Assembly (NCBI GenBank): GCA_024275485.1
Contig: JAJRZA010000050.1
Location: 29,914-93,913 of the forward strand
DNA from: Candidatus Krumholzibacteriota bacterium
GTDB taxonomy: Bacteria; Krumholzibacteriota; Krumholzibacteriia; LZORAL124-64-63
Direction of reading: 5' to 3'
DNA length: 64,000 nucleotides
Position numbers and translations under genes: made by a program. Position 1 is the stretch's first letter. Each line of letters starts with the position of its first letter. The notes below the pieces were generated by a model, which saw only the letters and a program-made list of their open reading frames with translations, was not told where the DNA came from and made no database searches. Positions 55,466 through 63,997 of this stretch are shown here, one piece after another.

Positions 55466-56620
55466 ATGAGAAATCAGGGTTCGGATTTGTCTTCCCTGGA
55501 TCGTCTTTCCGAGGTGATCATAGAATCGTTGGGCGATGGTGTTTTGATTGTCGATAAAAACGGTCAGGTCCACCGGCACAACCAAAGATTCACCGAAATG
55601 TGGGGCATTGATCCGTTGCCCGGCGGTGTTCAGGATTCCCTGGACCTGGCCAACCTGGTCAAGGGACAGATGCGAGATCCGGAAACCTTCATGGAATCCA
55701 TCAATTCCTTTGCCAGGCGCAAGGGGAACCTGGAACATGTGGATCTTTTGGAGTTCCTGGATGGCCGGATTTTTGAACGTCGTCAACGTTCACTGATTGA
55801 TCAGGGCCTTGATTTGGGCCGCTTGCTTGTTTTTCGTGATGTGACCGGTCAGATCCAGGCCGAAAAATCCAGTCGAGCCCTGGCTTGTCAAGTTCAGGCT
55901 ACCCAGCGCCTGGAAAGTCTGGGTGTTCTGGCTGGAGGCTTGGCCCATGAATTCAACAACATCCTGATGGTCATCATGGGCAATGCGGATCTGTTGTCAG
56001 CCGAGTGCGGTGGCTCCTCCACTGCCCAATCCCATCTTTCGGAAATAAGCACCGCCAGTCGCCGGGCCGCCGATCTCTGCGACCAGATGCACATCTATGC
56101 TGGAAAAGGCTCCTCACATCGTGAAAAACTGGATCTGGCCAAGGTGGTCAGGGATATGCGTCCCATACTGGACATAACCCTAGGTAAAAAGGTGGAACTG
56201 GAATGTAAATTCCCGTTGGAATTGCCCCTGGTGATGGCTGATATCACCCGGATCCGTCAGCTTGTTTTGAACCTGGTGAGCAACGCGGCCGATGCCTGCA
56301 TGGTGGTGGGAAGCGGCCGGGTGGATTTGCGGCTTTTTGTTCGCCGTTGCGACCAATCGTTCCTGCGTGAATGCCCGTCCACCGCCAACGCCGAACCCGG
56401 CAATTTTGTTTGCCTGGAAGTTACCGATACGGGTTGCGGACTTGATCCTGTCCAGCAGTCAAGGGTATTCGATCCCTTTTACTCCACCAAATTTGCCGGT
56501 CGGGGATTGGGTCTTTCTGCGGTGTTGGGAATTGTGCGTAGCTGTAAGGGTGCGGTAAAAGTGCAAAGTCAGCTGAAGAAAGGCAGCAATTTCTCCATAT
56601 TTCTGCCGGTGGTCGACTAG
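55466..56620 (+). CDS. Cytoplasmic PAS-containing sensor histidine kinase
   Basis: Protein of 384 aa with no TM segment. PAS domain (about residues 12-125, DGVLIVDKNGQVHRHNQRFTEMWG) is followed by a HisKA-like helix with phospho-His161 in AGGLAHEFNNILMVI and HATPase_c (NLVSNAADAC, DTGCGLD, GRGLGLSAVLGI). This AHxFNN class is typical of NtrB/hybrid-type kinases. No response regulator is adjacent. It follows the S46 peptidase gene with almost no gap, so the two are probably co-transcribed. A terminator follows. Confidence 0.92.
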   Translation: MRNQGSDLSSLDRLSEVIIESLGDGVLIVDKNGQVHRHNQRFTEMWGIDPLPGGVQDSLDLANLVKGQMRDPETFMESINSFARRKGNLEHVDLLEFLDGRIFERRQRSLIDQGLDLGRLLVFRDVTGQIQAEKSSRALACQVQATQRLESLGVLAGGLAHEFNNILMVIMGNADLLSAECGGSSTAQSHLSEISTASRRAADLCDQMHIYAGKGSSHREKLDLAKVVRDMRPILDITLGKKVELECKFPLELPLVMADITRIRQLVLNLVSNAADACMVVGSGRVDLRLFVRRCDQSFLRECPSTANAEPGNFVCLEVTDTGCGLDPVQQSRVFDPFYSTKFAGRGLGLSAVLGIVRSCKGAVKVQSQLKKGSNFSIFLPVVD

Positions 56621-56660
56621 GTTCCAGTTGGGGCACAACTGATTTGTTTGCCCAAATGAA

Positions 56661-56695
56661 CGGGAGCCGGTCGAAAAGACCGGCTCCCGTTTTCT
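56661..56695 (+). terminator. Rho-independent terminator after the histidine kinase
   Basis: Perfect 12-bp stem CGGGAGCCGGTC (56661-56672) with GACCGGCTCCCG (56678-56689), GAAAA loop, then TTTTCTC. Confidence 0.9.
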
Positions 56696-56721
56696 CAGGG
56701 CAAAAGCCCGATATTGATGAT

Positions 56722-57534
56722 CTACCGGTAATTGCTCTTCAGTGAATCCCAGTACGTCTCTTCATTGGAAACAGTTTCGCAATCCGCATTTGAACAGTCT
56801 ATGTCGATCACGACGCCACCAGCAGCCAGGCAACCTTCAGCGGTCAACTCAACGCAGGAGAAGTCGGGAAGGCAGCAGCCGACCAGATCTTGTGTCTCCG
56901 TGCAGAAGAACATGTTGTCAAAGCCGAATTGGTTGGCTGTGCTGCCGAGGATTTCAATGCTGGCAATGTTGTCTACGGCTGCATTAAGTGTGACGATATC
57001 CCACAGGCAGAAGGTCCCATTGGGGTCACCAACGCAATCGGCTCCATCACTGCTGGTGCCAACGGTATTTCCTACCGCGGAATCCACGGCAACCCCGTTG
57101 GCGTCATAAGCGGTGACGGTCACCGGCAACGAGACGGCGGAGGCCACATACCAAAATTCCAGATACTGCACGGGTGGATTCAGGGAAATGGAGATGTCAT
57201 CTGTATCCAGGAAGTAGGCTGCGGTGAAGGAGGATGGTTCGTTTGCGAAGTTTCCACCGCCACCGTCATCTGCATCGATTAGGCTGAGCCACGACGCCCC
57301 AAAGGTTACGTTCACATCACCAGGAATCAGGCCAATTGGTACATTGTCGCCAAGACCTTAGAAGTTGATGAGATTGCAACTTTGGACCAGCGGGACCATC
57401 ACGGTCTCTCCAGGCGCATTGCTTCTGTCGATATTGAGATTGTTGCTAAAACCTTCGGTTTCAGCGGCGATGAGCGGCATGGCAACCAAGGTTGTGATGG
57501 CCAACAGAAATAAATAGCATTTCAGATTCTGCAT
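56722..57534 (-). pseudogene. Secreted Cys-rich protein gene interrupted by an in-frame stop
   Basis: ATG 57534 (GGAGGG upstream) opens a signal peptide (YLFLLAITTLVAMPLIA) and continues to a TAA at 57358-57360. The same frame resumes without a break as GLGDNVPIGLIPGDVNVTF, then a beta-rich domain and a Cys-rich end (GCCLPDFSCVELTAEGCLAAGG). The last residues are ETYWDSLKSNYR. Without the stop this would be one 270-residue secreted protein. The TAA could be a recent nonsense mutation or a sequence error; TAA is not a selenocysteine codon. The carbohydrate-binding-like fold of the middle part is only a guess. Confidence 0.65.
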
Positions 57535-57702
57535 AATGTCCCTCCAGACATGAATTGGACTTGGTGCCAATACTATGCATAGCCAAACTGCACCAAAAAA
57601 GATTGGCTACTAGCCTGTTCCCCACCGGCACACTACCACATGAGGAGACTCCTGACAATTTGAAGATGGTATTGATTTTTAATTTGGATTAAATCTGGAA
57701 TA

Positions 57703-57726
57703 GGCCGATTCCAAATGGAATCGGCC
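57703..57726 (-). terminator. Hairpin downstream of the OMP gene
   Basis: Perfect 10-bp stem GGCCGATTCC/GGAATCGGCC around AAAT, about 30 bp after the stop of the minus-strand OMP gene. The T tract is poor, so function as a terminator is uncertain. Confidence 0.45.
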
Positions 57727-57754
57727 CTGCTAAAATCGGGCCTTTAATCCAGGC

Positions 57755-58348
57755 CTAAAGCCCAAATCCAACTCTGAATTCCAACCAGCTCTGCGCTTTT
57801 GTATCACCGGCCTCGAAGATATAGTTGTAACGAACACTCACATGCCCGACAAATGAATCCCAGGGTAGGTGGTAGCCAAATTCCGGGGCCACCGCCATAT
57901 GCCAGTTGTCCTCTTCAAGGGCGTATAACCCGAGAGTAGATCGTTTTTCCAACCAGGCAGTCCCGGCATTCATGGCAGTGTAAAATCTCCCGGAACGAAT
58001 CTTTCTGGGACCAAATTCATAATAGGCCGCCAGGTAAATTGGCACAGTGTTGATGTACTTTCCCCACTTGCCGGTAGCCTGAACATGATCAAGAAATACC
58101 GTCTCGTTTCCAGTTTCTGAAAACACGTTGTACCCCACGTTGACGCCCCACAGGAAATTGCTGTTGACCCTTTTGCGGTATTCAACATTGATACCCCGAG
58201 CCTGGAAGGCGGAAATGAAGTCGCTGGTGTTTCCAGTGCCAATGGTTGAGCTCCAGGATATTCCAAAGGAGTTGCCTCCGGCCACGGCCAAGGAGGGGGA
58301 CAGGCTGCAGACCAACAGGAGCAACAAGACAAGGAATAGGTTTTTCAT
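57755..58348 (-). CDS. Outer-membrane beta-barrel protein
   Basis: Protein of 197 aa. The signal peptide is LFLVLLLLLVCSLSPSLAVA. The mature part alternates short amphipathic strands (GVNVGYNVF, TVPIYLAAYYEF, RFYTAMNAGTAW, HVSVRYNYIF) and ends LEFRVGFGL, as small 8-strand barrels do. ATG 58348 has AAGGAG and lies 14 bp after the DUF4136 stop, so the two genes form an operon. The specific role is unknown. Confidence 0.75.
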   Translation of the reverse strand: MKNLFLVLLLLLVCSLSPSLAVAGGNSFGISWSSTIGTGNTSDFISAFQARGINVEYRKRVNSNFLWGVNVGYNVFSETGNETVFLDHVQATGKWGKYINTVPIYLAAYYEFGPRKIRSGRFYTAMNAGTAWLEKRSTLGLYALEEDNWHMAVAPEFGYHLPWDSFVGHVSVRYNYIFEAGDTKAQSWLEFRVGFGL

Positions 58349-58362
58349 GATGACGCTCCTTT

Positions 58363-59037
58363 CTAGCGGCTGGTAGCCTGGATGTAGGTAGATTGGGTGA
58401 AACATTGATTGATACCCCGGGGAATATCCACACTGGTAGGATTGCTGCCCTGGCCACTGAGAGCACCGTTCAGAGCGGCAGCCCAGAGAACAGGGGTCAC
58501 TAGATCGGGATTATCAAAGTCGTCTTCAGTGATGCCACGCCAATCAGTCATACCCCAGATGATGGTCCCCTGGGTGTATCGGTAGTATCCAGTAGTAGGA
58601 TAACCCCAGCCATATCCGGGATAACCCCAGTAACCGTATCCGTAATAGATGAAGCCAATCCAGGCGTCACTTTGCACTGCGCCCACCTCGACAATTACGT
58701 CGGGTACGGTATCGGCGACAGCAAATCCAGGCTCAAAGACACGAATAAATCCACGGGCAGCCATCTGCTCGGCGATGGTATCGAGAATGGTCTGGTCGTG
58801 ATTACGATCCAAGGGTTCAGATGAATCGTCATTGGGATTGATCATGGGCAGGACGGTATCGGGCATGGCCCAGAACAGCAGATCATTGTAATTGCCGTCG
58901 GGATTGTCGATGGTAACTGCAAGGCCGATATCGCCGAGATCTTCCGGTTGGTTGGGGTAGCAGGCACCCAACACCAAAGCCAGAGCCAGGCTGGAACCAA
59001 GCAGTAGCAGCAGACGGGCATTTTTCTGATTTCTCAT
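58363..59037 (-). CDS. DUF4136-type lipoprotein
   Basis: Protein of 224 aa. Lipobox LGAC ends the signal peptide. The body has the DUF4136 pattern: an early LLFWAMPDTVLP strand (the F-W element), a helix with ILDTIAEQMAARGFIRV, then PDVIVEVGAVQ. A Gly/Tyr/Trp-rich loop (YYGYGYWGYPGYGWGYP) precedes TQGTIIWGMTD. CAGGAG precedes the ATG. It is probably anchored in a membrane facing the periplasm. Confidence 0.8.
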   Translation of the reverse strand: MRNQKNARLLLLLGSSLALALVLGACYPNQPEDLGDIGLAVTIDNPDGNYNDLLFWAMPDTVLPMINPNDDSSEPLDRNHDQTILDTIAEQMAARGFIRVFEPGFAVADTVPDVIVEVGAVQSDAWIGFIYYGYGYWGYPGYGWGYPTTGYYRYTQGTIIWGMTDWRGITEDDFDNPDLVTPVLWAAALNGALSGQGSNPTSVDIPRGINQCFTQSTYIQATSR

Positions 59038-59211
59038 GGTATCTCCTGTGTTTGGAATTTAGTTCGCCACCTAAGGTATGCTAGAAACCAAAATTTAACA
59101 ATACTCAACTCTCGCTCTGGTCAAGCTAGGCATTACCTTTTGCATAGTTGGGGTATATCTGGCTCGTATGGCTTGCCTTGATGAAAATTTGGGCACAGGA
59201 GCCCTATTGGC

Positions 59212-59919
59212 TTATTTCTTTTTCCGGTCCTTCATGGCCTGAGCCTTGGCTTTGCGATACTCGCCAAGCAAGGTCCGTGTTTCAGCCTCAACGCCATCAA
59301 GGTCAAAACTATGCCACCGGGAGGTCAGCTTGTTATAGGCGTCGCCCAGATCCCTGACCATGTCCTTGTCATCGGCATGGGTTTCAACATAACCCTTATA
59401 CCCCTTGATAATGTTGAGCTTGCTGAGTATGAATTCCGCTTGTCCGGGAATTTGTGGAAATATTCCCGATTCATGGTTGTGGCAGAACAGGCAGGTGCTC
59501 TTGACCTTCGTGGCAAAGATGAAGTCCATGTCCATGGACCCATGACAGGTTACACAGCTGGGGGCACTGCCGTCTTTTTCCAGCAGTTGGTAGTGATGGC
59601 TCGTGACAAAGGCATCGTGCTGATCCTCGTGGCACTTGCCACAAGTTTCGGGGATCTTGTCGTATCGAACGGGGGCGAGTACTCCCTTGTGGGCAATTTC
59701 AAGGTTGTCGGTATTGTCATCGCCGCCATGGCAATCGGTGCACTCCAGTTCGGCAATTCCATGCACGGAAACTTCGAAATTCACATTGTAGTCGTATAAC
59801 TTCTTGTGGGTGACTTTAAATTCCCTCGACTTGTGGCATTGGTGGCACTTGTCAGCCCTGACCGGTGTGGCGACAAGGGTTACAAAGAGGGAAACAAGCA
59901 GCAAACGCGTGTACGACAT
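59212..59919 (-). CDS. Pentaheme c-type cytochrome
   Basis: Protein of 235 aa. Signal peptide (LLLVSLFVTLVATPVRA), then five CxxCH haem sites: CHQCH, CTDCH, CGKCH, CVTCH and CLFCH. The C-terminal 60 residues are charged and helical without haems. ATG 59919 follows AAAGGA. Last gene of the redox operon; it would carry electrons between the NrfD membrane complex and periplasmic partners. Confidence 0.9.
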   Translation of the reverse strand: MSYTRLLLVSLFVTLVATPVRADKCHQCHKSREFKVTHKKLYDYNVNFEVSVHGIAELECTDCHGGDDNTDNLEIAHKGVLAPVRYDKIPETCGKCHEDQHDAFVTSHHYQLLEKDGSAPSCVTCHGSMDMDFIFATKVKSTCLFCHNHESGIFPQIPGQAEFILSKLNIIKGYKGYVETHADDKDMVRDLGDAYNKLTSRWHSFDLDGVEAETRTLLGEYRKAKAQAMKDRKKK

Positions 59920-60016
59920 GATGGATCCTTTCGTGGCGCCAACCATGGGCGCGACACTCCAAAAATCTGATTTGCGTAACCCTGCTATAACAATCCAGGG
60001 TCACCCCGAGTTCCAA

Positions 60017-61246
60017 TTAACCCTGTTTGTGAAGCCCAACAACGCCGGTTTCAATATCGACGGCATGTTTGATGAGCATGGTCATGACCAATAATCCGGT
60101 GCCCCAAATCCCCAGGCTGACCATCACTTCGGTGAACGATGGCATGTATTCGACAATCTCGCCCAACGGAGTGGGGATGAAGCCGGGAAAAACCAATCCC
60201 ATACCCTTTTCGATCCAAATGGCGGCGATAAGCATGGCCAAAGGAAGGTTGCGCACCAAAACGCCGCGGTTTTCAAATTTTCGTGAGACAAGAGCCAGCA
60301 GCGCCAGCACATTCATGCTGATGGATGTCCAGATCCAGGGCACCAGCACGTTGTGTCCGTGCAGGCCGAAGAACAGATACCTGGAGCTGGCCACATGGGC
60401 GCTGTCGGCATAGAATTCGGTGAACACCTCGGATATCAGCAGGAAAATATTGATCAGTCCCGAAATCAAAACCACCATGCGCAGGAAGCTGATAACCCGG
60501 TCGCCCATGGGGTATTTGGTATATCCTTTGACGATTTCCAGGACCAGAATAATAAAAGCGGGGCCTGCGCAAAAGGCGCTGGCGATGAAGCGGGGAGCCA
60601 AAATTGCGGCGTTCCAATAGGGTCGGCCCGCCAGGCCCGTGTACAGGAAGGCGGTCACCGTGTGGATGCTGATGGCCCAGATAATGGAGGTGTAGACAAA
60701 GGGCAGGTACAACCATTTGGCAGGTTTTTCACCGCGGTACTTCTTGTAAAGCAAATAGCCCGGCACGTGCAGGTTCAACAAAAGGTAGCCGTTCAACACC
60801 AGAACATCCCAGGCCAGCATGGAAACTGGAAAGTTGAACTTGCCGAAAGGAGGCATCATGTGCCACATGCGGTCCGGCCGGCCGAGGTCAGCCACCACAA
60901 ACAACAAACACATGATGATGGCGCCGATGGCCACCATTTCCCCCAACAGGACGCCTCCTTTGAGTTCCTGGTTGTGGTAAAGATATCCGGGAATCACCAT
61001 CATCACCGCGGCGGCGGCCACTCCGACCAGAAAGGTAAAATTGGCGATGTACAGTCCCCAGGAAACCTGGTCGGTCATGCCGCTGACACCCAGGCCGTAA
61101 ATGGCCTGGCGGTAATAGGCATAAGCCCCACCGGCCATCAGGATCATAAGAAATCCCAGCCAGGAGTAATAGCGGATCCCTCCGGTGAACATCCCACGGA
61201 CGGACTTGAAGACAAAAGTGGAATAAGAACCCAACGAGTTGGCCAT
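60017..61246 (-). CDS. NrfD/PsrC-family quinone-interacting membrane subunit
   Basis: Protein of 409 aa with about ten TM helices (for example SWLGFLMILMAGGAYAYYRQ and VSWGLYIANFTFLVGVAAAAVMMVIPGYLYH). Recognised blocks are the SWGLYIANFTF opening and GEMVAIGAIIMCLLFVVADLGRPDR. These subunits bind menaquinol at the periplasmic side without haem. GGAG precedes the ATG, and the gene follows the FeS gene by 11 bp. With the FeS and cytochrome subunits it resembles Dsr/Hme/Qrc/ACIII-type complexes. Confidence 0.92.
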   Translation of the reverse strand: MANSLGSYSTFVFKSVRGMFTGGIRYYSWLGFLMILMAGGAYAYYRQAIYGLGVSGMTDQVSWGLYIANFTFLVGVAAAAVMMVIPGYLYHNQELKGGVLLGEMVAIGAIIMCLLFVVADLGRPDRMWHMMPPFGKFNFPVSMLAWDVLVLNGYLLLNLHVPGYLLYKKYRGEKPAKWLYLPFVYTSIIWAISIHTVTAFLYTGLAGRPYWNAAILAPRFIASAFCAGPAFIILVLEIVKGYTKYPMGDRVISFLRMVVLISGLINIFLLISEVFTEFYADSAHVASSRYLFFGLHGHNVLVPWIWTSISMNVLALLALVSRKFENRGVLVRNLPLAMLIAAIWIEKGMGLVFPGFIPTPLGEIVEYMPSFTEVMVSLGIWGTGLLVMTMLIKHAVDIETGVVGLHKQG

Positions 61247-61257
61247 GGCTGCTCCGT

Positions 61258-62180
61258 TTAATCGAAGAAATAGAAGAAATTAGGGTCTGTGCCCACTTCT
61301 TCCTTCAGAACAAAAATGCGTTTGTTGTCGATGATGAGCCGGATCACGCTGTCGGGATCCAGAAGATTGCCGAACTTGCGACTGCCGGTGGGGCAAATGT
61401 CATGGCAGGCTGGATTCAATCCCTTGCGCACCCGATTGATGCAGAAGGTGCACTTCTCAATAACCCCTTTGTAGCGAGGGCGGTTGCCGAGGTAATGGGT
61501 GTCGGGATTGACTTCGTCGGAAGGGATTTCGGGTTCCACCCAGTTGAATTTTCTTGCCCAGTAGGGGCAGGCCGCAGCGCAGTAGCGGCAACCGATGCAC
61601 CAGTTGTAGTCGACCACGACGATGCCGTCTTCTTCCTGCCAAGTGGCCTCCACGGGGCAGGCTTTGATGCAGGGTGCATCATTGCAGTGATGACACTGCA
61701 CCGGCATGTAATATTTACCTTCAGCCGGAACCTGGTGGTCGTAGTCGTGAACGGATTTTTCAACATCCAGGGAGCCTTTTTCCATTTCCAAGACGCGGAT
61801 GTACTCCACCTGGTCGCCCCGGTCGCCACGGCCCCGGTGCTGGTTGTTCTCTTCCACACAGGCGTGCGTGCATTTTCGACAACCAATGCAAGTGGTAAGA
61901 TTCAGGGCGTATCCGAATCGCACACCGGGTTTGGCTTCGCTGGCACCAACGGTGATATCTTCCCGGTCGTATTTTTTGTTGTAGTCTTTTTCCAGCCTGG
62001 CCAGGACCTTTTCTTGTCCTCATCGGTCAATTCCTTGAAGTGTCTCTGCAGAAAAACATCCAGGCTGAAGGCTTCGGACTTGTCGGGCATGGTGATGGCA
62101 CCGGCGGTCACGGCACTCAGTAACTTGATGAATCCGCGACGGCTGATGTCGCCGTCCTTGAATTTGGTTTTCCGGCTCAA
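61258..62180 (-). pseudogene. Tat-exported 4x[4Fe-4S] ferredoxin subunit, frameshifted
   Basis: TTG 62180 (GAGGAG upstream) opens a Tat signal (SRRGFIKLLSAVTAGA). At the AAAA run on the minus strand (62009-62012) the frame is lost. One extra A restores KKKVLARLEKDYNKKYDRED... leading straight into GYALNLTTCIGCRKCTHAC. The intact part has four cluster motifs: CIGCRKCTHAC, CHHCNDAPCIKACP, CIGCRYCAAACP and CTFC...CHDICP, as in DsrO/HmeA-like subunits. Repaired length is 307 aa. The subunit is central to the operon and otherwise intact, so a missing base in the assembly is quite possible. An internal start at 61923 would give a cytoplasmic 221-aa form. Confidence 0.85.
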
Positions 62181-62896
62181 TGGGACTCCTCACTGTGTCC
62201 AATGGGATCCAATCTCAGCACTGGTCCTGACAATGGTTGCATTGCGGGGAAGGCCGGTGAGTGGGGAGGGTGACACTCAACGCAAAGCCTGCGCATGGAT
62301 AGGTTATCCTCATCCTGATCCAGGTCCCAATAGCCGGTGGTTCTGCCGTGTATTCCCTTGTCCCAGTCGCGCAACTTCGGGCCGTGACATTCACCGCAAA
62401 GCAGGTGGCTTTCATTGAAGGAAAGCGACTCTCCGTTGAGCCTGGTCAGCTTGTCGTAATCTTCGGGGTTGTGACAGTCGAGGCACCAGAGGTTGCCGCC
62501 GCCGTGGACCAGGGTCCACACCGAATCTTCGGGTGCCAGTCCATTGGTGGCCATGTATTCTTCAATCCGCAACCGCACGCCGATGCGGGCCAGGTTGCGA
62601 TTGGTCATTTTGTCCTGATCCGCTAGGCCCATAAGATCACCCAGGGAAACCCAGTTGCCGAAGGAAACCTGGTGGGAGTTTCCGTCCTCATCATCCCATT
62701 CCAGGGGTTCGAAATGCTCTTCTTCCAGAATGCGAACCGTGGCGTTGGATTCCTGGTCGGCATGACAATCCATGCAGGGGAAATACCCGTGGTCATCTTC
62801 CAAAATGGTGATGCGGTCGGATGTGGACAGGCTGAAGGCATGGTTTGGAAGGACCACAAGGAGAGCGAGGGCGGTAAAAATCAGAAACACGCGCAT
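62177..62896 (-). CDS. Tetraheme c-type cytochrome
   Basis: Protein of 239 aa with signal peptide (VFLIFTALALLVVLPNHAFS) and four CxxCH sites: CMDCH, CLDCH, CGECH and CVECH. A long insert (about residues 60-130) separates the first and second haem sites. ATG 62896 has AGGGG nine bases upstream. First gene of the redox operon; its stop overlaps the FeS gene start (TTGA). Confidence 0.88.
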   Translation of the reverse strand: MRVFLIFTALALLVVLPNHAFSLSTSDRITILEDDHGYFPCMDCHADQESNATVRILEEEHFEPLEWDDEDGNSHQVSFGNWVSLGDLMGLADQDKMTNRNLARIGVRLRIEEYMATNGLAPEDSVWTLVHGGGNLWCLDCHNPEDYDKLTRLNGESLSFNESHLLCGECHGPKLRDWDKGIHGRTTGYWDLDQDEDNLSMRRLCVECHPPHSPAFPAMQPLSGPVLRLDPIGHSEESH

Positions 62897-62964
62897 TGGG
62901 GGAATCCCCTGGTTTAAGGCGACAAATCGGCAGGTCGTTAAAATCCCACCCGAGAGGTAGGAAT

Positions 62965-62993
62965 ATAGTAACCTGCAGAAATTCAATTTTCAA
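62965..62993 (-). promoter_or_regulatory. Candidate promoter of the cytochrome/NrfD operon
   Basis: On the minus strand TTGAAA (62993-62988), a 17-bp spacer and TACTAT (62970-62965) give 5/6 and 4/6 matches. The start codon lies about 70 bp downstream. Confidence 0.5.
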
Positions 62994-63017
62994 GCAAAAG
63001 AGGACAAAGCTGTCGAC

Positions 63018-63223
63018 TTAATCCTCAGTGCCGAGCCATTTGTAAACGATTCCGGCCAAAACTGCACCAACAATGGGCGCAACCCAGAAAAGCCAAAGGC
63101 GAATGAGACACCCAGAAGGCCGATGCCGACCTCGGGAAAGGCGGCAGCCAGCAAGGCGGCGCCGCAACCTCCGAGAACAAGCCAGAAAGTGCCGATAAAT
63201 TCAGCGCCTAGTTTCCGGGCCAT
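63018..63223 (-). pseudogene. aqpZ: Aquaporin Z gene with large internal deletion
   Basis: ATG 63223 (CAGGAG upstream) encodes a clear AqpZ N-terminus: [19 protein letters not shown] and [15 protein letters not shown]. Right after this the other frame reads [26 protein letters not shown] and stops at 63018-63020, the AqpZ C-terminus. The middle of the protein (about 160 residues, including both NPA motifs) is missing and the two ends are out of frame. The junction (about 63090-63100) lies on CCTTTGGCTTTT, which can be read in both parts, so deletion between short repeats is likely. The remnant cannot form a channel. Confidence 0.85.
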
Positions 63224-63314
63224 GGTTCTGCTCCTGGAAAAATATTTTGAACTCACATTTATTTAGAATTTCATAACCCGGGCAAAAATGCACATGTTAT
63301 TTTGAAGGCTGGGG

Positions 63315-63806
63315 TCAGTGACCGCAGCTATCGGTATCCCCGACATGAGGATGCCCATGCTCCAACTCTTCAGCAGTGGCTTCACGCACATCCACTACTT
63401 CAATTTCAAAATTCAACACTTTGCCGGCCAAGGGATGGTTGCCGTCCACCAGGATTCCGTCATCATTGATTTCCTTGATGGTGACATACTGGACCTGCCC
63501 TTCGGGACTCTGAGCCTGGAACTGCATGCCGGGCTGGATGTCATCCTCATCGCCAAAGGCATCCTTGGGGATGGTTTGAATGGCTTCCGGAACCACATGA
63601 CCGTAGCCATCTTCGGGCTGGACGACCACCGTGACTTTGGCACCAGCAATCAGATTGGTCAGGGCTTTCTCCAGCCCGGTCACAATGTTGTTGCCACCGT
63701 GCAGGTAGGGAAGAGCCTCGTTTCCCAGGGAGGAATCGATTGTCTGACCTTCTTCGTCTGTCAGGGTGTAGTGCATGAACACTACGCAATTGTCGGTGAT
63801 CTTCAT
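63315..63806 (-). CDS. slyD: FKBP-type peptidyl-prolyl isomerase SlyD
   Basis: Protein of 163 aa. FKBP domain with the insert-in-flap arrangement of SlyD: VVFMHYTLTDEEGQTIDSS, PYLHGGNNIVTGLEKAL, QPEDGYG and VDGNHPLAGKVLNFEIEVVDV. The tail ends EHGHPHVGDTDSCGH, a short His/Cys metal-binding segment. GAGG lies before the ATG. Folding catalyst and nickel handling are the known family roles. Confidence 0.95.
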   Translation of the reverse strand: MKITDNCVVFMHYTLTDEEGQTIDSSLGNEALPYLHGGNNIVTGLEKALTNLIAGAKVTVVVQPEDGYGHVVPEAIQTIPKDAFGDEDDIQPGMQFQAQSPEGQVQYVTIKEINDDGILVDGNHPLAGKVLNFEIEVVDVREATAEELEHGHPHVGDTDSCGH

Positions 63807-63907
63807 TCTGGACCTCGCCGTTGGATTGAATGGTCATTACTTGATTAATACACCCCAATTATGCAAAACCACGTTGACCGAAACCACTTAAGTTGCTGCC
63901 ATGGTAC

Positions 63908-63997
63908 ACCATCAGCGGAAAAAGTCAGGATTTTCTGGACCTCATGTATCACGGATACACCACGGTCCAGAAAATCCTGACTTTTTCCACTGCTGGC
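63908..63997. repeat. Long nested inverted repeat
   Basis: A 25-bp arm at 63917-63941 pairs perfectly with 63964-63988. With two mismatches the pairing extends to about 34 bp (63908-63941 with 63964-63997). The 22-bp centre contains its own hairpin, TGTATC-ACG-GATACA (63945-63959). No ORF is associated. It lies at the window edge. Confidence 0.85.

Noticed and set aside
57358..57360. Selenocysteine at the interrupted secreted protein
   Set aside because: The stop is TAA, which does not encode selenocysteine, and no SECIS-like hairpin follows.
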